A DNA stretch of 49,570 nt. Origin: Clostridia bacterium. Lineage in GTDB: Bacteria > Bacillota > Clostridia > Oscillospirales > Acutalibacteraceae. Numbering within the stretch: position 1 is the stretch's first letter; each line of letters opens with the position of its first letter. The DNA is taken from NCBI GenBank assembly GCA_017439545.1, contig JAFSIW010000078.1, positions 1 to 49,570 on the forward strand. Direction: 5' to 3'. The position numbers were made by a program, and so were the translations under genes. The notes beneath the pieces were generated by a model. That model was not told the origin of the DNA. It worked only from the letters and a program-made list of their open reading frames with translations, and searched no databases. Shown one piece after another: positions 36,633-44,072 of this stretch.

Positions 36633-37205
36633 TCAAGCGTGATAACCCAAATCAAACGCTTTTTTATTCATCTCTATAAACTTGGGAGCTACCGTGTTTT
36701 CAATGGCGGTGATCCACCGATCATAGGGAATGTCAAATTGTTTGGCAGCCTTGCCCATGAGCACGATGTTTACCGCTTTGGAAGAGCCTGCCTGCTCTGC
36801 CAAGGATAAGGCATCCAATGCATCCACATCCACACCTTTGGCGGTGAGTTCGCTAAGCACGTTCACGGGATATTCCGCCGCGCCGATGATCACCGGCATG
36901 GGGTCGATCTGTTGGGTATTGACCACGATTTTGCCGTCGGCTTTTAAATAGCGGGCATAGCGTGCCGCCTCTAATTTTTCAAAGGCAATGATCACGTCGG
37001 CTTCGCCGTCGGTCACAATGGGAGAATACACCTTTTCACCGAAACGGACGTAGGTTACTACCGAACCGCCCCGTTGGCTCATACCGTGGACTTCGCTTAC
37101 TTTTACGTCATAGCCTTCGTCCACCAAAAGACGACCCAAAAGTTTAGAGGCCAGCAGACTACCCTGTCCGCCGACGCCTACGATCATAACACTGGTTGTT
37201 TTCAT
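36633..37205 (-). CDS. iorB: indolepyruvate:ferredoxin oxidoreductase, beta subunit
   Basis: 190 residues. The gamma-type domain of 2-oxoacid oxidoreductases is seen in VMIVGVGGQGSLLASKLLGR, EVHGMSQRGGSVVTYVRFG and ADVIIAFEKLEAARYARYL. With IorA it oxidatively decarboxylates arylpyruvates from Trp, Phe and Tyr to aryl-acetyl-CoA and reduces ferredoxin; cytosolic, oxygen-sensitive. It lies 14 bases after iorA; AAGGAGG precedes the ATG. Length is normal. Confidence 0.95.
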   Translation of the reverse strand: MKTTSVMIVGVGGQGSLLASKLLGRLLVDEGYDVKVSEVHGMSQRGGSVVTYVRFGEKVYSPIVTDGEADVIIAFEKLEAARYARYLKADGKIVVNTQQIDPMPVIIGAAEYPVNVLSELTAKGVDVDALDALSLAEQAGSSKAVNIVLMGKAAKQFDIPYDRWITAIENTVAPKFIEMNKKAFDLGYHA

Positions 37206-37219
37206 AGCCGTTTTCCTCC

Positions 37220-38947
37220 TTACTCTTCAATGGCGTCAAAGGCGCACAGTTGATTGCAAACACCGCAACCCACACACAAGGTGGTATCGATCTTGGCTTT
37301 GCCGTTCTTCATACTGATGGCGGGGCAACCCAAAGTCATACAGCGTTTACAGGATTTACATTTCTCTTCATTGACTTTGAGAGCGGGTTTGGCTTTTACC
37401 GATTTCAGCAACACGCAAGGCCGGCGGGAGATGATGACCGAAGGTTCTTCCACCGCCAATTCTTCTTTAATGGCTGTATCGCAAGCCTTCAGGTCATAAG
37501 GGTCAACCACCCGCACGCGGTTGATACCAAGAGCTTTACAAAGGGCTTCCAAATCCACCTTGGCGGCGGGATCACCCTTAATGTTATAGCCGGTGGTGGG
37601 ATTTTGTTGATGTCCCGTCATACCCGTAATAGAGTTATCCAGAATGATCACCGTGGAGTTGGTGGCATTATATGCCACGTTCACCAGACCGGTCATACCC
37701 GAATGCATAAAGGTGGAATCCCCGATAACTGCCACCGATTTTTTCTCGGCTTCGGCACCTCTTGCCACGTTGAAGCCGTGGAGTCCCGAAATGGATGCGC
37801 CCATACAAAGGGTAGAATCCAAGGCGCTTAAGGGGGCTACCGCACCCAAGGTATAGCAACCGATATCACCCAATGCGGTGATCTTATTTTTGGACAAGGT
37901 ATAGAACAAACCGCGGTGGGGACAACCGGCGCACATCATAGGCGGACGGTTGGGGATTTCCGAATCGGCGGTCACCACCACTGGTAATTCTTTGCCAAAT
38001 GCGGCGGCAATGGTGGCTTGGGAGAACTCACCCAAGGGAGAGAACAGTTCCTTACCCACACATTCAATGCCAAGGGAACGAACGTGGGTTTCAATAATGG
38101 GATCCAGTTCTTCCACCACGTACAGTTTCTTTACCTTGGCGGCAAAATCTTTGATCAGTTGCACAGGCAAGGGATTGGGCATACCGATCTTGAGAATGGA
38201 GGCGCTATCCCCCATTACTTCTTTCACATATAAATAGGAGCAACCCGAGGTGATGATACCAATCTCGTCCCCATTCATTTCCACCGTATTATAAACGCAA
38301 TCTTCTGCCAGTTGTTGCAACTTCAAGGTACGTTCTTCCACAAAAGGATGGCGCTTAATGGCATTGCCCGGCATCATAATATATTTTGCGCCGTTCTTCA
38401 CGTAGTCTTTGAGCACGGCGGGTTGGGCTTCACCCATTTCAACAATGGATTGGCTGTGAGCAATGCGGGTGCAGGTACGAAGCAACACGGGGGTATCGTA
38501 TTCTTCCGAAAGAGCAAAGGCGGACCGGGCAAAGTCATATGCCTCCTGCGAGTCAGCAGGCTCTAACATAGGAATTTTGGAAGCAATGGCATAATGGCGG
38601 GAATCCTGCTCATTTTGCGAAGAGTGCATAGCAGGATCATCAGCCACGCAAATAACCATACCGCCGTTTACACCGGTATAAGAAAGGGTGAAAAGAGGGT
38701 CGGCGGCTACGTTCAAGCCAACGTGCTTCATGGCGCAAGCCGAGCGAGCCCCTGCCAAAGATGCACCGAAAGCAACCTCGGCGGCTACTTTTTCGTTGGG
38801 CGCCCATTCGGAATGAAGATCGTCATATTGGGATAAAAATTCGGTAATTTCGGTAGAGGGGGTGCCGGGATAAGAAGACACCACACCCAAACCGCCGTCG
38901 TGCAGACCTGCGGCTACCGCTTGGTTACCAATCATCAGTTTTTTCAT
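37220..38947 (-). CDS. iorA: indolepyruvate:ferredoxin oxidoreductase, alpha subunit
   Basis: 575 residues. The N-terminal pyrimidine-binding part (GNQAVAAGLHDGGLGVVSSYPGTPSTEI) is followed by the thiamine diphosphate domain with GDIGCYTLG and GDSTFMHSG...NATNSTVIILDN. The C-terminal bacterial ferredoxin module holds two 4Fe-4S motifs: CKSCKRCMTLGCP (~530) and CVGCGVCNQLC (~560). All cluster cysteines are present. It pairs with iorB downstream and follows the acyl-CoA ligase by 17 bases. AAAGGA precedes ATG. Confidence 0.96.
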   Translation of the reverse strand: MKKLMIGNQAVAAGLHDGGLGVVSSYPGTPSTEITEFLSQYDDLHSEWAPNEKVAAEVAFGASLAGARSACAMKHVGLNVAADPLFTLSYTGVNGGMVICVADDPAMHSSQNEQDSRHYAIASKIPMLEPADSQEAYDFARSAFALSEEYDTPVLLRTCTRIAHSQSIVEMGEAQPAVLKDYVKNGAKYIMMPGNAIKRHPFVEERTLKLQQLAEDCVYNTVEMNGDEIGIITSGCSYLYVKEVMGDSASILKIGMPNPLPVQLIKDFAAKVKKLYVVEELDPIIETHVRSLGIECVGKELFSPLGEFSQATIAAAFGKELPVVVTADSEIPNRPPMMCAGCPHRGLFYTLSKNKITALGDIGCYTLGAVAPLSALDSTLCMGASISGLHGFNVARGAEAEKKSVAVIGDSTFMHSGMTGLVNVAYNATNSTVIILDNSITGMTGHQQNPTTGYNIKGDPAAKVDLEALCKALGINRVRVVDPYDLKACDTAIKEELAVEEPSVIISRRPCVLLKSVKAKPALKVNEEKCKSCKRCMTLGCPAISMKNGKAKIDTTLCVGCGVCNQLCAFDAIEE

Positions 38948-38964
38948 TGGATTTTCGTCCTTTC

Positions 38965-40602
38965 TTACGATTTGTTCTGGGAATCCACCAAACCTTCGGC
39001 GCCGTAAATTTTGCGCAGTTTGGGTTTTTCGATCTTGCCGGTAGGATTGCGAGGTACGTCGGCAAAAATGATCTTACGGGGACGCTTATACCGAGGCAAT
39101 TCTTTGCAGAACTCGTTGATCTCTTCCTCGGTGCAGGTCATATCCTGCTTGATTTCAATAATCGCGGTAGCAATTTCACCCAAACGGGGGTCGGGCAAGC
39201 CGATGACTGCCACGTCTTTGATTTTGGGATGTGCCGCAAGGAAGTTTTCGATCTGCACAGGATATAGGTTTTCGCCCCCCGTGATGATCACGTCTTTTTT
39301 GCGGTCTACCAAATAAATGAAGCCGTCTTCATCCTGCATGGCCATATCTCCCGTATAAAGCCAACCGTCTTTGAGAGAATCAGCAGTGGCTTTTTCATCC
39401 CGATAGTAGCAGGTCATCACACCGGGGCCCGTCAGACACAATTCGCCTACGTCGCCTTGCGTGACCTCCTCCCCTTCGGGAGAAACGATCTTGGTTTGCC
39501 AGCCGTAACCGGGAACGCCGATAGCACCCACTTTATGAACGTTTTCGACCCCCAAGTGTACCGCGCCGGGCCCGATGGACTCGGAAAGCCCGTAGTTGGT
39601 ATCGTATGCGTGATGGGGGAAATATTCCAGCCAACGGCGGATCAGACTTTGGGGAACCGGTTGCGCACCGATGTGCATCAACCGCCAACGGGATAGATCA
39701 AACTCTTCTAATTTGATCTCACCACGGTCCAGCGCGTTGAGAATGTCCTGTGCCCAGGGCACCAACAGCCAAACAATGGAGCATTGCTCGGAACTTGCCG
39801 CTTCTAAAATGCTACGGGCGCCCGTTCCTTTTAAGATAACCGCTTTGGAGCCGGTAATCAGGCTACCGAACCAATGCATTTTTGCCCCCGTATGGTACAA
39901 GGGAGGAATGCAAAGGAAGCAGTCGTCTTTGGTTTGGCTGTGGTGGTTTTGTTCCACCTGACAGGAAAAGATCAGACTTTCGTGATTATGTAAAATGGCT
40001 TTGGGGAAGCCGGTAGTACCGGAAGAAAAGTAGATGGCGGCATCGTCCTGCTCGGTCAGCTCACATGCGGGGAAAATACCCGAGCATTCGGAGGTGAGAT
40101 CGTTATAATCGTCCGCAAAAGCGGGGCAACCGTTCCCGAAGTAGATCAGTTTACAGTTTTTACTGATCTTATCAGCCACCGCTTCTACACGTCCCACAAA
40201 TTCGTTGCCGAAGATCAGCACGTCAGCCTGAGCAAGATCCAGGCAATAGTCGATCTCATCGGACGAATAGCGGAAATTCAGCGGTACAGCCAGTGCGCCC
40301 GTTTTAAGAATACCGAAATAGATGGGCAACCAATCAATACAGTTCATTAACAGAATGGCTACCTTTTTCCCTTTACCAATGCCGCATTGGGTGAGCATAT
40401 TGGCAAGGCGATTGGCTTTTTCATTAAATACCGCCCAAGTGATCTCGCGGCGATAGTGTTTCACCCGATGGGTTGGCTCAACCAACTCATATTCATGCCA
40501 AGTGAGCCGTCGGGTCTCAGGCTGCTCGGGGTTGATCTCCACCAGCGCCGTATCCCCTGCGTAGTCACGGGCATTGCGTTCCAATAAATGTACAATGGTC
40601 AT
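38965..40602 (-). CDS. AMP-dependent acyl-CoA synthetase
   Basis: About 545 residues, ANL superfamily. A3 motif YFSSGTTGFPKAILHNH, A5 YGLSESIGPG, A7 YTGDMAMQDEDGFIYLVDR, A8 KKDVIITGGENLYPVQIE and the catalytic Lys in NPTGKIEKPKLR are all intact, so the enzyme should be active. Closest in style to fatty or aryl acid-CoA ligases; the operon suggests an aromatic or branched acid substrate. Start: ATG 40602 is ten bases from AAGGA; ATG 40611 directly follows it. First gene of the operon, behind a promoter with the CTTTAAAGTG element shared with the divergent symporter. Confidence 0.9.
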   Translation of the reverse strand: MTIVHLLERNARDYAGDTALVEINPEQPETRRLTWHEYELVEPTHRVKHYRREITWAVFNEKANRLANMLTQCGIGKGKKVAILLMNCIDWLPIYFGILKTGALAVPLNFRYSSDEIDYCLDLAQADVLIFGNEFVGRVEAVADKISKNCKLIYFGNGCPAFADDYNDLTSECSGIFPACELTEQDDAAIYFSSGTTGFPKAILHNHESLIFSCQVEQNHHSQTKDDCFLCIPPLYHTGAKMHWFGSLITGSKAVILKGTGARSILEAASSEQCSIVWLLVPWAQDILNALDRGEIKLEEFDLSRWRLMHIGAQPVPQSLIRRWLEYFPHHAYDTNYGLSESIGPGAVHLGVENVHKVGAIGVPGYGWQTKIVSPEGEEVTQGDVGELCLTGPGVMTCYYRDEKATADSLKDGWLYTGDMAMQDEDGFIYLVDRKKDVIITGGENLYPVQIENFLAAHPKIKDVAVIGLPDPRLGEIATAIIEIKQDMTCTEEEINEFCKELPRYKRPRKIIFADVPRNPTGKIEKPKLRKIYGAEGLVDSQNKS

Positions 40603-40641
40603 TTGTTTCATTCCTTACCTATTGTAAATGATATCTTATAT

Positions 40642-40670
40642 ACTTTAACACTTTAAAGCAAATATGTCAA
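40642..40670 (-). promoter_or_regulatory. promoter with operator, aromatic-acid operon
   Basis: TTGACA (40670-40665), 17 bases, TAAAGT (40647-40642) on the minus strand. GCTTTAAAGTGTTAAA (40659-40644, minus) covers the spacer and -10, the same place as in the divergent symporter promoter. Binding here would block polymerase, so repression is likely. Confidence 0.75.
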
Positions 40671-40760
40671 CCCTTCCCCATCATATTTTTATAAAAAGTT
40701 CAGGAAAAAACGCCAAAATTCAACAAAAAATATTTTTTTGAAAATTCTTTAAAAATCCTA

Positions 40761-40789
40761 TTGACAAGCACGCTTTAAAGTGCTAAACT
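40761..40789 (+). promoter_or_regulatory. promoter with operator, sodium:solute symporter
   Basis: TTGACA (40761-40766), 17 bases, TAAACT (40784-40789). GCTTTAAAGTGCTAAA (40772-40787) overlaps spacer and -10. Confidence 0.8.
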
Positions 40790-40800
40790 ACAATCAATCA

Positions 40801-40833
40801 CTTTAGCACTTTAAAGTTTTTATGCTTTAAAGC
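40801..40833 (+). promoter_or_regulatory. further operator copies
   Basis: CTTTAGCACTTTAAAG (40801-40816) is the inverted copy of the operator at 40772-40787; the two form a 15-base perfect inverted repeat with a 14-base gap, one half in the promoter and one at the transcript start. The palindrome GCTTTAAAGC follows at 40824-40833. The cognate regulator is not encoded in the window. Confidence 0.75.
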
Positions 40834-40853
40834 CACGAAAGGTCGTAATAGTC

Positions 40854-42461
40854 ATGAACACGTTCACTCCCCTGTTGGCCGCCGCCAACAACACCACGGT
40901 GTACATTGCCGTTCCCATGCTCATTTGCTTTTTTGCGTTAATGATCTGGGTGGGCATTGCTTGCCGCAAGCACGCCACAAGCGTTGACAGCTTTGTATTG
41001 GGCGGTCGTGCTGTGGGTCCTTGGCTTACCGCTTTCGCCTTTGGTACTTCTTATTTTTCGGCAGTTATTTTTGTTGGCTACGCCGGACAGTTTGGCTGGA
41101 ACTTTGGGTTGGCTTCTACCTGGATCGGTCTTGGTAACGCCTTTATCGGCTCTCTGCTTGCCTGGTCGGTTTTGGGACGGCGCACCCGTGTTATGACCCA
41201 GCATTTGGGGTCTAAAACCATGCCTGACTTTTTTGAAAAACGGTATGATTCCTCAAAACTGAAGGTCGTTGCCTCCTTTATTGTATTTGTGTTCCTGATT
41301 CCCTACACCGCTTCTCTTTACAACGGACTTTCCTCTCTTTTCAACAATGTATTTGATCTCCCCTACTGGGTAGTTGTAGTAATTATGGCGGTGCTTACCG
41401 GTGTTTACGTTATTTTCGGCGGGTATATGGCCACTGCCATCAACGACTTTATTCAAGGGATTATCATGCTGGTGGGTATTATTGCGGTGATTGCCGCTGT
41501 GCTCCATCAGAACGGTGGATTTACCGAGGCAGTTGCCAAGCTTACCGACACAGCCGGTTCTCAATACACGGCTCTGTTCGGACCCAATCCCATCTTCCTG
41601 TTTTTTGTTGTTATGTTAACTTCTCTCGGAACTTGGGGCTTGCCGCAGATGGTAGGAAAGTTCTACTCCATTAAAGACGAAGGCTCTATCAAAAAAGGTA
41701 CCATCATCTCCACCTTCTTCGCTATTGTGGTGGCAGGCGGATGCTACTTTTTGGGCGGTTTCGGTCGTTTGTACGACGCCCCCTCTTTGTATGCTGCCAA
41801 CGGCAAGATTCTGAATGACAAAATCATTCCCACAATGCTATCCGATCTTGCTCCTGTGATCGTTTCGCTGATCATTGTATTGGTGCTGGCCGCATCTATG
41901 TCTACCCTTTCTTCTTTGGTACTCACCTCCTCCTCTACCCTGACGCTGGACGTGGTCAAGCCTTTGGTCTCTAAGAAAAAAGCAATGAGTGAGAAAAAAA
42001 GCGTGCTTATTATGCGCCTGCTCATTGTCTTCTTTATTGCTCTTTCGGCAGTGATCGCCATCCTGAAAGACACCATTTGGTCAAACAATATGTTTATTGC
42101 TCAAATGATGGGGGTATCCTGGGGGGCTTTGGCCGGTGCTTTCCTCGCTCCCTTTATGTACGGCTTGTATTGGAAGAAAACCACCAAAGCTGCTGTGGTT
42201 GCCAGTTTTATCTTTGGCACAGGGCTGGAGCTTGTGCAGCTGTGCATTAGTGTTGGCTGGCTGTCAGTCAAAGGCATTCCCGTGCTGGATTTTGTATTCA
42301 CCAACTCCCTCTACTCCGGTGTATTCGCAATGGTAGGCGGTTTGATTTTGGTTCCCATTGTCAGCTTGCTGACCCAAAAAACCCTACCTGCCAACATTGA
42401 GGAAAAATTCAGTTGCTACGATGTCAAAGTGGTAACCAACAAAAAGGATTCTCTCGGTTAA
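40854..42461 (+). CDS. sodium:solute symporter (SSS family)
   Basis: 535 residues, about 13 membrane helices, sodium-coupled uptake at the cytoplasmic membrane. SSS signatures: SVDSFVLGGRAVGPWLTAFAFG at the start, VYVIFGGYMATAINDFIQG in the middle (sodium-binding helix region) and SSLVLTSSSTLTLDV. Close in style to proline, pantothenate or organic-acid symporters; the substrate cannot be read from sequence. Divergent from the aryl/acyl-CoA operon and under the same operator, so uptake of an organic acid used by that operon is a reasonable guess. AAAGG precedes the ATG. Confidence 0.9.
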   Translation: MNTFTPLLAAANNTTVYIAVPMLICFFALMIWVGIACRKHATSVDSFVLGGRAVGPWLTAFAFGTSYFSAVIFVGYAGQFGWNFGLASTWIGLGNAFIGSLLAWSVLGRRTRVMTQHLGSKTMPDFFEKRYDSSKLKVVASFIVFVFLIPYTASLYNGLSSLFNNVFDLPYWVVVVIMAVLTGVYVIFGGYMATAINDFIQGIIMLVGIIAVIAAVLHQNGGFTEAVAKLTDTAGSQYTALFGPNPIFLFFVVMLTSLGTWGLPQMVGKFYSIKDEGSIKKGTIISTFFAIVVAGGCYFLGGFGRLYDAPSLYAANGKILNDKIIPTMLSDLAPVIVSLIIVLVLAASMSTLSSLVLTSSSTLTLDVVKPLVSKKKAMSEKKSVLIMRLLIVFFIALSAVIAILKDTIWSNNMFIAQMMGVSWGALAGAFLAPFMYGLYWKKTTKAAVVASFIFGTGLELVQLCISVGWLSVKGIPVLDFVFTNSLYSGVFAMVGGLILVPIVSLLTQKTLPANIEEKFSCYDVKVVTNKKDSLG

Positions 42462-42476
42462 TGGGAGCCCTGTTAA

Positions 42477-42510
42477 GGATGCAGAAGTTTTGCTTTTGCA
42501 TCCTTTTTTA
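42477..42510 (+). terminator. terminator after the symporter gene
   Basis: GGATGCA (42477-42483) pairs with TGCATCC (42497-42503), then a seven-base T run. Confidence 0.85.
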
Positions 42511-42539
42511 TTGACTTTTTTGCCGTTCCCTTTTACAAT
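42511..42539 (+). promoter_or_regulatory. promoter of the 389-residue gene
   Basis: TTGACT (42511-42516), 17 bases, TACAAT (42534-42539), directly after the symporter terminator. Confidence 0.7.
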
Positions 42540-42570
42540 GAACTTGAAACCGTGCAAGGGAGGTTTATTG

Positions 42571-43740
42571 ATGAATTTCACCTTTCGTGACACCATATCC
42601 AAAGAGGTGCTTTGTAACTATCTCAGCCGCGCAGTAACCATGGCAGGCGGACCTCTTTCTCCCAAACAGACCCCTTACGTTGCCGATTTTATTTTGGATG
42701 TGGGCGCAAAGTATATTTGCCGTGCCACCCATTGTTGGCGTCCTTCTATCGACGACTACGCCACTTACCCCGATCAAAAGCGATTTATTGAACAACTACA
42801 CGAGAAAGATCCGGAGGTAGTCTTTGAAGCCTGCATTTTTGAAAACGTAACCCGAGAGGTGGAAACCATTCCCATTCCCCCGTACGTATTTGAGGAATTC
42901 GGTCTCCCTGTGGAAAACCGTTGTTTTTCGTTGGAAAAACTCTTGTTTCCCAACGGTTTTCTTTGGGAGTTGATCGGCAAGGAGGCAGGCGTGCCCGACA
43001 TCACCCAAACCGAGACTCAAATGTTCTTTTATTACCGTGCCTGTGAATACATGAAACTGGGATACGAAGCCCTGCACTTGGGGCAGATCGAATGGATCGG
43101 TTATCACGATCCTGACCGTGTGGCGTATACTGCTGTACTGAGTCGGATTCGTGCCTTTGCCAAACACCATGCTCGGCGGGGATTTGTCATCCTCAACTGC
43201 CATACCCACGGAGATATTGGCAGCGACGGGCGACTGCTGTTTGATTTTCATATGTTCCCCAGCCGCCCAAAAGCGGTAGGAAGCGAACCGCATCCCCCCA
43301 CGGCTGATAATCCTCAACGATGCATTTTAGAGCACGATCATTTGGATTCCATTTACGGCAAAAGTTTGGGCGGACGCACGTACAGCGGTTGGGAGTGTGA
43401 TTCTTTGCCCTATCTGGTAGAGTTGGATAATTACGGCAACAATCCTGCTATTCGCAATCAGCCCAATCCTGACCTGATCGAAAGTTGGGGAATGGATGAG
43501 ATCACCTGGTTTGCCAATCAGCCTGATCACTATCGGGCGGAGTTTTTGCGGTACGCTTATGAATGGATGCAAGATTGCGCTAAGGGCGACGGTTACTTTG
43601 CCATGCCCTGTCAGCGAATCGCTGAGTTGTATAACAAACAGGGTGAGATCGTATCCTACCAATACCGCGCCTACTTCCCCGACGCGATAGAGGGAGGTAC
43701 GGGAGATCAAGCAGTCATTCGTCAGCTTTGGAAGGAATAA
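42571..43740 (+). CDS. hypothetical protein, possible TIM barrel
   Basis: 389 residues, soluble, no signal peptide; not recognised. Several conserved-looking polar clusters stand on likely strand ends: CRATHCWRPSIDDY, FEACIFENV, LGQIEWIGYHDPDR, LNCHTHGDIGSDGRLLFDFH and LEHDHLDSIYGKS. The alternation suggests an alpha/beta barrel hydrolase or glycosidase-like fold with a His/Asp-rich active site. ATG 42571 follows GGGAGG; longer frames upstream run into the promoter. It has its own promoter and terminator, so it is not clearly tied to the symporter before it. Confidence 0.7.
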   Translation: MNFTFRDTISKEVLCNYLSRAVTMAGGPLSPKQTPYVADFILDVGAKYICRATHCWRPSIDDYATYPDQKRFIEQLHEKDPEVVFEACIFENVTREVETIPIPPYVFEEFGLPVENRCFSLEKLLFPNGFLWELIGKEAGVPDITQTETQMFFYYRACEYMKLGYEALHLGQIEWIGYHDPDRVAYTAVLSRIRAFAKHHARRGFVILNCHTHGDIGSDGRLLFDFHMFPSRPKAVGSEPHPPTADNPQRCILEHDHLDSIYGKSLGGRTYSGWECDSLPYLVELDNYGNNPAIRNQPNPDLIESWGMDEITWFANQPDHYRAEFLRYAYEWMQDCAKGDGYFAMPCQRIAELYNKQGEIVSYQYRAYFPDAIEGGTGDQAVIRQLWKE

Positions 43741-43752
43741 AATCAATAATAG

Positions 43753-43792
43753 ACCGCTTGCCGCAGGAAATTTTCTGTTGCAAGCGGTTTTT
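43753..43792 (+). terminator. terminator after the 389-residue gene
   Basis: ACCGCTTGC (43753-43761) with GCAAGCGGT (43780-43788), then TTTTT. Confidence 0.85.
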
Positions 43793-43827
43793 GCATAAAT
43801 TCCTTAAAAAAACATATAAATTAGGGA

Positions 43828-43856
43828 TTGCAAAACCAAAAGCATTGTGCTATAAT
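43828..43856 (+). promoter_or_regulatory. promoter of the glycine riboswitch/symporter unit
   Basis: TTGCAA (43828-43833), 17 bases, TATAAT (43851-43856). Confidence 0.8.
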
Positions 43857-43894
43857 AGCCAGCGAAATCCCCAAAGAAACCTTTGGAATGCAAA

Positions 43895-44058
43895 GACCGA
43901 AGGCGGAGGGAACTCTGGAGAAGCCCGTTTTACACGGGTGCCGAAGGTGCAAGGCAGATTCTGCCGAATCTCTCAGGCGAAAGGACAGAGAAACGTTACG
44001 TTCGAATGAACTGTTCTCCAGAGCTGTCTTTCTACGGGAAGGCAGTTTATTTTATTTT
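43895..44058 (+). ncRNA. glycine riboswitch with terminator platform
   Basis: A single gcvT-type aptamer. It shows the conserved core GGAGGGAACTCTGGAGAAGC (from 43905), GTGCCGAAGGTGCAAGGC and GAATCTCTCAGGCGAAAGG; P1 pairs CTCTG (43913-43917) with CAGAG (43986-43990). Downstream, CTGTCTTTC (44024-44032) and GGAAGGCAG (44037-44045) make a 9-bp hairpin before TTTATTTTATTTT, an intrinsic terminator. The aptamer's GAAAGGACAG (43979-43988) can pair with CTGTCTTTC instead, and CTCTGGAGA (43913-43921) with TCTCCAGAG (44015-44023). These predict that glycine-bound aptamer frees the terminator, an OFF switch, fitting control of an importer. The logic is inferred. Confidence 0.93.
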
Positions 44059-44072
44059 CAGGAGGAAAAAAC

